The position numbers and the translations under genes are program-made. A DNA stretch of 64,000 nucleotides from Cordia subcordata (Eukaryota; Streptophyta; Magnoliopsida; Boraginales; Cordiaceae). Positions 1-10,700 of the stretch are shown piece by piece; the stretch's first letter is position 1, and each line of letters starts with the position of its first letter. The stretch covers positions 2,584,501 to 2,648,500 of the forward strand of contig JAPTOF010000009.1 in the NCBI GenBank assembly GCA_028554755.1, in the 5' to 3' direction. The notes beneath the pieces are model-generated. The model made no database searches. It saw only the letters and a program-made list of their open reading frames with translations, and had not been told where the DNA came from.

Positions 1-751
1 TCCTTAAAGAATTTAGAATAGGAGGGAATAGAAAGGATCGCATCTATCAACGGAAGATTGACCTTAAGGTCCTTAAGATGCTCTAAAACCTTGAAAAACC
101 TAGAATCCTCACTAGGTGTAGGCCTCTCTAAGGCAGATGGAAAGGGAATTCTAGGCTCAACACCTCTAGACACATGGGAATCATCAACGGGCTCCTTTCC
201 CTCTCGATGAGGGTTGGAAGTACTACTCTCTCCATGGTCTCTAGTAGGCTCAACTCTCTTAACAGGACCCTCTCTAGAATTTTCTTCAATAGGGCTACTT
301 TGTGGTGCTCTAGGCTCGAAAGGACCACTAGGTGCAGGCACTGCAAAGTCAACTCCTACCCTACCGCTCCTAAAAGTGGTGACAGCCTTAGCCTAGGCCT
401 GAGGGGGATAAGTGGTATCGGTGGAGGACTAGGACTGGACTCTATCACCTCCAGCTAAGAAGGCAATTTCCCGGGGTCTTTAGCACTCAGCTGACTAGTA
501 ATCTGTCCTAATTATGCCTCAAACCTCGCCATTTGCTACCTATTTTCTGCCAGTTCCTATTGCTAGTTCTGAATGAAGTGCATTATTTTCATCATGTCAT
601 TACTAGGAGGTTGGCTACTAAAAAGAGTAGGTAAAGCCTGAGGTTGAGGAGCACTAGTGAGATGGGGCTGATTAAGATGATAAAAGCCTGGGGGATATTG
701 AGGATGGGGTCGCTGTTGAGGTAGAACCTGAGGATGTGAGCTAGATTTATG

Positions 752-1985
752 CTAACCTTGTCTCCAAGAAAATTTTGGGTTGTCCCTCCAACCCGGATTA
801 TATGTGTTCGAGTATGGATTATACTCACGAGAATAACCCTGTGTGGCACACACTTGCTCTTTCATGAATTCAGGAAATTGAGATGCTAAAGGGCAAGCTA
901 TGGTCTCATGAGATGGCTCGGAACACAGTGCACAAATTTCAACAACTAAAAAGGCAGAGGGAAAACCTATAGAACTAGTCCTATGACCTTGGGATGAAAG
1001 AGACAAAGAAATGAATTGATCTAGCTTATTTGTCAAAGCCTCAACCTTAGTGGGTAAATCTAAAAAAACTCCAACCTTACTAACACTTGTCTTGTTGCCT
1101 CCCCGACTAGACCTTTCCATGGAAAAGTTTTTGAAAAGAATTTTTGGCCATCAACTCTATCTTCTCCCATGCCTTGGTCGGTCTCAAAAGATAAAAGCCG
1201 GCACCGGAGGCGGCATTGACCATCATCCTATTTTGTTCATTTAAACCTCGAAAGAAATATTGCAATAGGTCATGATTGCCATACCCATGATGTGGACATT
1301 GTCTAAGAAGATCCTTGAACCTCTCCCAAGCCTTATGAAAGGATTCTAGATCATGTTGGGAGAAAGTCATAATGGCGGTCCTAAGGTCGGCCGTCTTTGC
1401 CATGGGATAAAATTTTTGAAAGAACTTAGATTAAAGCTCTACCCATGTAGTAATGCAACCGTTAGGTAAGGAATGCAACCAAGCCTTAGCCTTGTCCTTA
1501 AGAGAGAAATGAAACAATCTTAGACGTATGACCTCTTGGGAGACATTGGGGACATGGAGAGTGGAACTCATCTCAACAAAATCAGTGATATGATCTGGAG
1601 GACTCTCATTGCTTCTCTCGTAGAAGGAAGGAAGCATAGCCAACATATAGCGCTTAATCTCGAAGTTCATCTCCCTCAAATCCGAAATTTGAATAGCCAA
1701 ATTAGGCTCAAAGGCTTCAGTGAGAAAGAATTGCCTAAGAGTAAGTTCCTCATCTATAGGTGGGTCCGGTCTACGGGGTTCTCATCTAAAATGATCTTGG
1801 GCTTGATGACCATGGTGATCATGAGGTGGAATGGAATTCATCGGGGGATTGGGAGGATTTGGAGGATGATTGGGATCGGCCATCTCTTCAAGAAGATCTC
1901 CTAAATTTCTAAAATGTCTAGCAATTCTATCGGGTTTGGGATTAAGAGGAACTAGGGGATTTTTAAGGGATCTCCTACCGAGCAT
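752..1985 (-). pseudogene. gag polyprotein remnant, Tat/Athila-type gypsy
   Basis: Starting at an ATG at 1985, one frame reads through MADPNHPP (proline-rich), then LTLRQFFLTEAFEPN, the gag core with FSLKDKAKAWLHSLPNG, and TFSQHDLESFHKAWERFKDL, to about 1107. It is broken by a TGA near 1784-1782 and a TAA near 1433-1431. Coding then shifts frame to 1120-752. That part has a CX2CX4HX4C knuckle (CALCSEPSHETIAC), followed by the YNPYSNTYNPGWRDNPKFSW stretch common after the knuckle in this lineage. In life the protein would form the virus-like particle that packages element RNA. The breaks rule out an intact product. The same protein family recurs at 24.66-26.1 kb and 48.6-49.5 kb. Confidence 0.82.
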
Positions 1986-2242
1986 GCATAAACTACCCTA
2001 ACTCCGGCCACTTCAAGCCCCGAAAACTTCAATATTCCTAAAACTATAGCAAATAAACCACAATCCTAAAAAGTCTACTAAAAATAAAAACAAAAGCTGA
2101 AATAGATAAACCAAAAACTAAAGCAAGAAAATGTAAACAATAAACAAGATAAGTAGAGACTAAACAAACTGTAAAGGAAAAGCAAGAAAACAAGAAAAGC
2201 AACTACCAAAACACACAAACAAAGATTACAAACCACCGTGCC

Positions 2243-2260
2243 TCCGCGGCAATGGCACCA
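2243..2260 (-). other. primer binding site, tRNA-Asp type (degenerate)
   Basis: On the minus strand this reads TGGTGCCATTGCCGCGGA. The tRNA-Asp primer site known from Tat/Athila elements is TGGCGCCGTTGCCGGGGA, so three positions differ. It lies 6 nt after the LTR end, with the same AGTTCT spacer as the copy at 45719-45742. Confidence 0.8.
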
Positions 2261-2266
2261 AGAACT

Positions 2267-4127
2267 TGATATGTCGTCTTTTGAGTGTAAGCTCTAAAGA
2301 CCCACAAGCGCATGGATCGGTGTAGTAAAGTGTATGCAAGTACGGGGTCGATTCCACATGAAGGCTATGTTGTAAGATGGATTATACTTGTGTGTTCTCG
2401 AGTGTGCCTAAAAAGAAACCTAAACTGTCTATTTTTGGGGTTTTGGATGGTCAGGAGCTCTAACTAAAGAAAATTAAACTAAACTATAGGAATGAAAAAG
2501 TGGGGGACAAGCTAATCTAGAGGAACTAACAAATGAAAAGGTGTTAGGGTCACTTCAACTTATGAATGGGTGATTCTATACTCAAATGCTATGGGATTAA
2601 AGAATGATGGCTCACTTTCATAATTGCTCTTAACTAGGTTGCTAAATCAATGTCTTAATTTTTCCCTAGGACTCGGTGTGGGTCCGTCCCTAAGCAGCGC
2701 CTCCTAGAGCTACAGCGTGGTCCTTACGACCTAGAGCCTTAAGAGTGACTAATTAGCTTTTTAAGTGACTTAGAATGAACCTACCCTAGTACCTAAATCA
2801 TTGGCTGGATTTAAAGCCAAGATATAGTGTTGCTAAGGTCGACTAATCCTATCCTGCATCCAATTGGCTGGATTTAAAGCCAAAGGAGACTCGGCCTAGG
2901 CTAGCCCTAAATTACTTACCATCATTCTAAGGTCACTACAGTGAGATTTGACTTGATAGCACATTCATACATGTTCTAGGTTAAGGTGTTCATAAATAAA
3001 AGGATCTATTCAACTACCAAACATCGTCATGCTCGGATTACACCATTAGAAGCAATTAACAACCAACATGTATGCGTTATTGAAGTCATATTCACTACTC
3101 GACATGCAAATATACATATAGACATGAATATAAGCATTACCCACTTCATAGCATCCACATATAAACACATAGACCTGATTATAGCATGGATTAGATGTGT
3201 TTAATAATAAATAGACTTCAATGTATACACATGCTTCTCATTTAGGCATGTAATCAAACACTTAGACATAAATGAGAAAATAACCATTTGAACAAGAAAA
3301 TCAAACATGTATATATTCAGCCATTTAATCCCATATCATACGAGTATATAGCTAACCCATTACATAAGTTAAATCACCCTACACAAGTCTACTCAATCAT
3401 AATAAGAGATAGAATGAAATAGAGTTTATGAAGCTTCCCTTTCATCGTAGCTAATTTAGTACAAAGCTCTTGAGCAACTTGAATCTAAATGTTGAAACCC
3501 TCTAAATTCTCTTGCTTCAAGGTGATGAAATGTGTGAGAGAGTGTGTGTGATGTGGGTGAAAGCTAGGGTTAACTCTGTGTGTGTGTGTGATGGGTGTGT
3601 TAAGATCCTCTGTAGAATTGTCAAAAAGATTCCCCTTTTTAAGTCTAAAAATCAGGCTTTTATATCAGCTCTTTACGCATTGCCGGTCGACCGGATTTTC
3701 CTCTTAGCTCGACCGGCTTCTTGGTGATGCTTTCTGGACTAGCCTAGCTTTGGAGGGGTGGTCATCCGGCTATTTTTAGCACCTCTCTAGAGTGACTGAT
3801 CGACAGGCTCCTTCTCTTAAGTCGTCCGGCTGACTTTCTTCCTCCATTTTTCGTCTTTCTAGCCTCCGATCTTCTCTTTTTACCCACACATCTCCCATCT
3901 TCATCACCTATCATCGTTCAATCTCGATCTTGACCCAAGGTTCACCTAAATCATTGAAAACAAGCAATTAGTGTGGCAATTTGTCTCTTAAACTCAAGAT
4001 GTACATTTGTTTACGCTTAAGCCTATTCTTATCAAAAGCAGTACACCAATGCATCTTTCTGGGAACTTAATACCTCTTAAGCATAGACAAATAACAATGC
4101 AAATGCACACAAAAACACAACACATCA
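2267..4127 (-). repeat. LTR of the Tat/Athila-type element (about 1.86 kb)
   Basis: On the minus strand the LTR begins TGATGTGTTGTG at 4127 and ends GACATATCA at 2267, giving a short TGAT...ATCA terminal inverted repeat. The inner half (about 2270-3060) is closely related to 44927-45718, and the whole resembles 38574-40580. It contains a perfect 12-nt palindrome CCGGTCGACCGG at 3683-3694 and a short TG/GT run near 3540-3600. No partner LTR is in the window, because the other end lies beyond position 1. Confidence 0.8.
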
Positions 4128-4147
4128 TATATATATATATATATATG
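4127..4147. repeat. (AT)n microsatellite
   Basis: An uninterrupted run of about ten AT dinucleotides abuts the TG end of the LTR. The element may have inserted into, or next to, this run. Confidence 0.85.
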
Positions 4148-5086
4148 TATACATACTAATGTGACACCCGTATGATGCACTAGGAGTAACATATGTGATG
4201 GGATATATTAAAGCTATAAAGTTTTTGCATCTTACTAAATAGTTATTGAAATAATTATATACTGTGGAATTAATAAAACAATGATGATATATATATAGAG
4301 AAAAGGCATAATATTTATTAAACTAAAATGTTTAATACAGGAATGGAACTAAATAAATGATGGAAAATCAAAAATGACCTAAGAATGGACATATTTAATT
4401 AATTGATAAGTAATTATGGAAAGCTTTTCATATAGAGTGCCACTTGGTAGCACGAAATTACAACTTATTTTGCTTCATTATATAGTATAGATTTGTCAAT
4501 AGAACTTTGGTAAATATTGTTGATTCTTTATTGTTTATTAATCATCAAAAATATTATATAAAGTAACCTTCTAACAATACTTACAAAAGAAGTATAACAA
4601 AATTTAAAATTGATAACCAAAAGCAAATTACAACCCGTGTATTGCACAGGAATAAACACTAGCATACAAGTAAAGAGCTTTTTTTTCTCCTTTTTTTCTA
4701 TTAAATTTTAGATCTAGTAGAATGTTGTCGTTTAATTGTTCACAATGCGCACAAAATATCTGGGATTACTTGCTCATATTGTGACACAACTTTTGGAATG
4801 CCATTGATGTCCCGAGTACTTTCTTGCATGATAAAGGAGGTCCTAAAAGCCAAGTATCATAATCAAGTTTGCACATTTAAAGAAATAGTTTTTTTGCTAA
4901 TAACTATTAAGCTATATATATCTTTGTAAAATTAATAAAGTGGAAAAACATTGCTCTGTCCCGTAAAGTTTACATATTACTTCAAACTCTCGTGATTTTA
5001 ACTCATAACCCAATTATCCCTACTAAAGGTATATGGCCAAGATGATTATATTATGATTTGAACTAGGAATAAATGCATGCGTGTTT
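4148..5086. other. AT-rich intergenic stretch, no gene seen
   Basis: No open frame with recognisable protein character on either strand. Two similar short phrases occur in direct orientation, acccgtatgatgcac (about 4166) and acccgtgtattgcac (about 4633). They look like remnants of an old repeat that I cannot classify. Confidence 0.6.
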
Positions 5087-5173
5087 ATTGATGGATGGAT
5101 GGTTAGATAGGAGGATGGATGGATGGATGGATGGATAGATAGATAGATAGATGGATGGATGGATGGATGGATG

Positions 5174-5246
<73 letters not shown>
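5087..5246. repeat. compound microsatellite (GGAT)n-(GATA)n-(GA)n
   Basis: Tandem ggat units alternate with gata blocks and end in a run of ga dinucleotides. An apparent minus-strand reading frame across it encodes only Ser/Leu/Ile/His/Pro repeats and is an artefact of the tandem units. Confidence 0.95.
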
Positions 5247-5248
<2 letters not shown>

Positions 5249-5289
5249 GTATAATGGATAGTTGTCATAGGGGTAACAATCATCTGTAT

Positions 5290-5930
5290 GCTTGGGTCTT
5301 TCATCGTGAGATTCTAGCTATATGGGATGCATTTTGTGCCAGGGACTAATGCATAATGTCCATGCAGATAATGAACTTGCGCCATGTTTTGCATTTCATG
5401 CTTGTCAGTCGTATGTAGTTAGCTGGCCCTTTTGAGAGAATTGAGGCACCGGGTGAGGCAGGATTTCAACCTCGTCACAATTAGTACCGAACCCAAGTCA
5501 GCTACTGAATCAACAAGGAGTAAGGACAATGGCAAGAGAGGTCTACCGTGCAATGAGCTGTTGCTGAAGTGTCTTAGATGACTCGCGATGCTAGTCTTTG
5601 TGACAAGTTACGAGGATATGGTAGAAGGGGTGAGACTTTTGTCTGCTGCAAGAGCATTAGCAAATTAGGTAGGGGTGATTTGTCATAGAGATGACAAATG
5701 CCTCTACTCCCAAATCCTTCGCAACAAGACTCTAATCCCACGGGATGCATTTTTCTGTGCCGGGGACTGACGTCTAATATCTATGTAAATAATGAACTTG
5801 CACCATTTTTTGTGTTTTGTATTTGTCAGTCATATATGGTTAGCTAAAGTTACGCGAAAATTGGGGCACCAAACCGATAGGCCTTCAATATCGTCACAAT
5901 AGTCTAATGCACAAGCACGTTCCTCTTACA
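5290..5930. repeat. pair of diverged direct repeats, about 200 bp each
   Basis: The segment about 5305-5500 and the segment about 5715-5910 share a series of matching phrases in the same order: gggatgcatttt, gtgcc-gggact, ataatgaacttgc, ttgtcagtc, tgg-ttagct, ggcacc and tcgtcacaat. Spacing is about 410 bp. No coding potential is evident. The two copies are old and diverged. Confidence 0.7.
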
Positions 5931-6600
5931 TGACAATACCATCTCTACATGGGCTTTCACATGTAAATTGAAAGAATTTTAAACAAAATTTATTTTTTCA
6001 AATGGAGATTGGAACAATGGCTAGCCGATAGGGCAAGTGAGGGAGGAAAACAAAGATAACAAGACTAACAACTACAAAAGATCCGATAATTGACCTTAAA
6101 ATTTCTTTAATCGCCCAATGTGAAAGACAAGACAATAGAATTAAAACAAAAAAAAAAAAAACCAAAAATTACATTTACACAAACATCGGAGTAAATAGAT
6201 ATTTTTTCCACCACAACATCTATTGATAAATTTTCAAACTTTACTTGCTACACATCTCAGTTTTTCAACTCATAGAGCACCATATTATGATACATGCTAA
6301 ACAATGAATAACTACAGATACAGGTAAAAACCAACATATGACACATGCGTAACATCGCAGAAACAATCAACAGACTTGTCTGCCTCCCCTTGTGCCCCCG
6401 GGGAATTCAACCACGCCGCTTCTAGATTGGCAAAACAATTTAGAAACATATAAAGAACAAATGAATTTTAGAGGACTTCAAATTTGACATCAAAACAATG
6501 CTTACAAATATGCAAGACTAACAAAACTCTAGGATCCTAATGAATCTATACGCTATAAATGGATAAATCATAGATCTGTTGCACAGCTTTCAATGCTGCA
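5931..6600. other. intergenic stretch downstream of the UNC-13-like gene
   Basis: AT-rich with an A-run at about 6149-6161. The part nearest 6600 probably belongs to, or lies just beyond, the 3' UTR of the minus-strand gene. No other gene is seen. Confidence 0.55.
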
Positions 6601-6826
6601 ACAAGCTTCTACACTGGGAAAGCAGCAGGATGGAGCGAAAGATGCCAAAGTTCCCTATACAACAAGTGCCACTTCCAAATGCAGAAACCTAAAAGAACCT
6701 GCTGGACCCTAGATATGGCACAATGATGGTCCAGGATGAGAGTCAGCACGTACAAGTTGGACAGCAGATCTTTTCCTTTAGTACCCGCCAGCAAGCAGTT
6801 GATGCCCCAAAATACATTAAAATTCT
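6600..6826 (-). other. probable 3' UTR of the UNC-13-like gene
   Basis: Unique, non-repetitive sequence directly after the stop codon, with no conserved frame. The exact cleavage site cannot be fixed from sequence alone. Confidence 0.5.
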
Positions 6827-7752
6827 TTAAAGTTTCTTAGGTAGATTATACGTCTTCTTAAGGAACTTAGAAGCTACATCATCATTCCGGTAACACAAAA
6901 CACGCAACAATGTATTTGGTTCGGTTGGATTCCATTGCCCCGAGGTTGGAGGCAATGGAAGTCTAGACTTTGCAGAAGACCCATAAGTTTCCAATGTCAG
7001 ACGCCTATATCGCTCAATGAGACTTTCAGTATCTGTACGGAAGAGTGGGAGGACATCCCTTGCTGTAGTCGAAAACTTATTAATTATATCAGTTGGCAAT
7101 CCATCCCCATTGGCCCAGAAAAGATCTTTAAGGGACTTGAAATCATCCTCTATTATCTGGGAGTCTTCACGAGAAAAAGCACGAGAAGGTCCTCCAGCAA
7201 GCAAAACCAACAAGAAACCATCAACAGAGGCTTTCAACATATCAGCAATAATACGTGTACGCACTTTTTCATCAACAGTCTCAGCTATGATAGTGAGGAT
7301 CTGCTCAAGCTCCTGAAGAAAAGGTTCAATCCTAGAGGAAGATGGCTCCCCAACATACAGACCATCCCAAAGAACATGACTTAAATCATGAAAAACAACT
7401 CTATAAGCCAATGCCTCAGAGAGTTGCTGAACCCCCTCAATACAAGCAACTGGAGTAAGCTCAAACTTTTTCCCCAGACCAGTTGAAAAGTCTTCTGTTC
7501 GTGCAGATTCAGAGTTCCGCAGAAGTGTGATAATTCTCTTTTCCAGAACTTCCAACTCTGACCGAATTTTATGCAAAGCATTTATGCGTGCACAAAGCTG
7601 CGGTACTCCAAAAGAGTTGTCCCCATTCATCGTAGAGACCTGAGGGTTTCTCTTCTGGGAGTTCATTGACTTCTCTTTCTTCTTCCAGAATTTTGCCTCC
7701 ATAGTACATCTAGTTAATGCTGGCATGATTGGAGTGTATGTGTTCCTTGATC
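6827..7752 (-). CDS. UNC-13-like gene, exon 5 (residues 688-995, stop)
   Basis: The acceptor TGTAG|GATCAA completes the split Gly codon and continues SRNTYTPIMPALTRC. The exon runs to KTYNLPKKL and a TAA at 6829-6827. It contains the most strongly family-conserved blocks, FHDLSHVLWDGLYVGE and VLLAGGPSRAFSREDSQ, and is 926 nt. The 3' UTR runs on below 6827. Confidence 0.93.
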
Positions 7753-10700
7753 CTACATATGCAACAGTCAAAATGATCACCATGGACGTTAAGAACTATT
7801 ATTTATCAATATTTATCTTTTTGGATTTGAAGAATATACCACAGCCAGATTTTGCCTTGGTTACATAATATTGAAGACATTTGTCAAGGCCAGCTATCAA
7901 ATCAGGGAGCACAGCTGGATGCATTGGTATTGGCAGCTGGAAATATGCATCCAAAGTTTCGTCAATTATTCGCAAGACTTCAACAGCAGAAGGTGCATAT
8001 GCTTCTTGATTAGCTTGTGGCTTCCAGACCTATCAGAAAAAGACTCGGTGAAAATCCAAGATGACTTTCGAACAAGAGCAAACTAATAGCAAATCCTGAT
8101 CTCAACTAGAACAAGAACAAGAACAAGAACAATAAACTATCTAAAGTAATCACAACGCAATTTTCCAGTATAAAAGGTGGTCTACACTGCAACACATTCA
8201 GAGGAAAAGGAAGACCACTGCATAGAGGAAGACAAGACAAATGACATATCACTCTGACTGTAGTCTCATTATAGAATTCTCAGTTGCAGATCAGTTATCA
8301 GAAGCAAATAGTCATGGACGGAAGCAAAAAAATTAACTTCAATAACTGAGATCTTGTTTCTTTTTTGTCATTTGTCAAGCACTATAAATGAGGCGAGAAC
8401 TCTTGTTAGCGGGTGTTTGGCTTTGCTTATTTAGGTCCTTATAAGCACCTAGAAAAAAGCACCCTCTCAATCCTTATTTTGGACAAGTAACGAAGTGCTA
8501 AATCAAGAGAAGGAATTAAGACAGGCCCCATTATTTGGTTTTGTTATGTCTTAAAAACCGCATCATGGTTTTTCTCACAAGCATCTTCGTTTTCAAGAGA
8601 GCTCTTTTGTTTGGTTGTCTATAGCTGTTACAAATTAAGAAAACCAAAACCTGATGTTCTCGTAAGCATCTGGAATCACTCCCATGGCGGAAGGGGGAAG
8701 CGAAAAACAAAACCTTTCTAAAACATACCTCTTGTTGGAGATTCCTGTCAACCCATTCTTTCAGTCTGTCTATTCTAGTCTTAATCCAGAATTTCACCAA
8801 GTTCGCTATTGTGGTTTCGGCTTCATAAGGGGGCATTTCACGGATAATGGCCTTCCCACCATCATCACTGTCCACTGCATCTTCAACAGCAATTTGCACG
8901 AGATCTTTCTCTAACTGATCTGCAGCTCTAAGCACTTGTACAGCATCTGGGGTCAACTCCATTATACCAGACGTAAATTGCTTTAGCTCGTTCCCATAGC
9001 ACGAATGAAGAGTAGCAACTGCAACTCCAGCAGCAAAAGGATGCCATAGCTTCAAGGTTGGACTGAATACCTCCTTCTCCTTGGTTGCCAGCTCAGCAAC
9101 ATCCTTTGCAAGGATGACAAGGACAGGAAGCGGATTTGGCTGATTTTTTGATGCCCTTCTGCTTGAATCTGCTTTTTCCATTAACTGCAAGATGACAAAA
9201 TTAGCCACTTTTCAGTAACAGCTTAGAAAGATGACAAAATGTTCATTGAATAGGCTTACTTAGATGAATATTTATGGACAAATCTAGAGCAGGAAAGAGA
9301 AGTATCTTCCATTCTTAACAAGATAGCTCTCTATCTCAATGATGTAGTATCTGGTGAGAAGAGGCACAGATTCATTTTATATGTGATCAGTAAATTTATA
9401 CTATCTTATAGCAAAGAGAACTCAAAGGCTTCATGCTTATGGTAAACTGGGAACACAAACTTGAGATAATGCAGCTTGAGAGAAATATGAATGTGATGTA
9501 AGGAAAATATTGACAACCAAACCCATGTATTTTGTAAATATTACTGCTTGATGTTAGTATATATAGGATCAGTATGCATTTCTGTTATAAAAACAGTTAG
9601 TCTGGCAGTTAAGTAATTAAAGGAAAGTCAACTCATTAATGTTGACTTACAGCTCAGCATGTATGGTTAGTTAGTTAAAGCTAAGTCATTCTCTGTAATA
9701 CTGTGCCTATAAATATCTAGCATTGTAACAGATTCAGTTAAGGAAACGAATAACATTTTCTCCAGATATTAACTTTTGTTATGGTATCCAGAGCAGGTTA
9801 GGTCCTGTTCTCTCTCAAAGCTTCAAGCTTCATATCCATGGCTTCCAAAGCTATTCTGCTCAACAAAAATCATCTTTATTTCTAGTTGCCCAGTTCATTT
9901 TCTTCAGTGTGAGCCACATAGTAATAGTTTTTCATCACACAATTGGTCAAAATCACAAATCTCAGAAAAATTTTTTTAGGGTTTTCTATCATCCAAATTT
10001 CTTCATAACTCCTTTGAATCTTCAGATCCAGCTTTCAAACTCTGTTGATAGCTTCTTCTTTCTAGTGCGAATCAAACTACTGGAGCAGTTTTTGGATCTC
10101 TTCTCCAATTGTCAAGTTTTTGCATCATCTCACTTTTACGAAAACCCTATTTTTCATGGCTCTTCCTTCAGATCAGGCTCTGTCTCCAGAAGTTAAGCTT
10201 CTTCTTCAGCATTTTCCAGTAGATGTTACAATCAAATTGGACCCTAATAATCATCACTTCTGGAAGACACAATTTCAGTCTTTTCTTAGGGCTTGTGGTC
10301 TTCTTTCTCATGTTACTGGCCTCTTGCCCTGTCCTTCACCTACCATTACTAAACCTAATGGAACAATTTCTCTGAATCCTGAATACACTGTGTGGTAGAC
10401 CACTGATGATTATCTAAAGAATTGTTTCTTTGCCTCTGTAACTCCTATTTTTTCAGACATTTATGAACTCCAGACATCATCTGAGTTCTGGAGTACCATA
10501 GAAAGGAAGTTTCAATCTGGCAATAGAACACAAATCTATCAACTAAGACATAAAATTCATAACTTGACAAAGGGCACTAAGACTATTCAAGCCTATGTTG
10601 ATGAGTTGAAGGCATTGGCAGATAGCTTTGCTGCAGCTAATGCACCTATTACAGATGAAGAATTGGTTTACTACATTCTTCAAGGTCTCCCTACTGCCTA

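Larger units (their letters stand above)
1..4127 (-). mobile_element. Ty3/gypsy Tat/Athila-type LTR element, partial (LTR + PBS + gag)
   Basis: Read on the minus strand the order is LTR (4127 to 2267), a 6-nt spacer AGTTCT, a primer binding site resembling the tRNA-Asp 3' end (2260-2243), a leader, then gag from about 1985 down to 752. A linker follows towards position 1. That linker (1-480) is recognisably related to the gag-protease linker at 47770-48300 of the fragment further right. Protease, RT and integrase would lie beyond position 1. The gag carries in-frame stops and a frameshift, so this copy is dead. Family assignment rests on the tRNA-Asp primer site and the gag pattern, both typical of Tat/Athila elements. 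Confidence 0.85.

Noticed and set aside
5023..5304. 93-codon minus-strand frame of Ser/Leu/Ile/His/Pro repeats
   Set aside because: Translation of the (GGAT)n/(GATA)n/(GA)n microsatellite.
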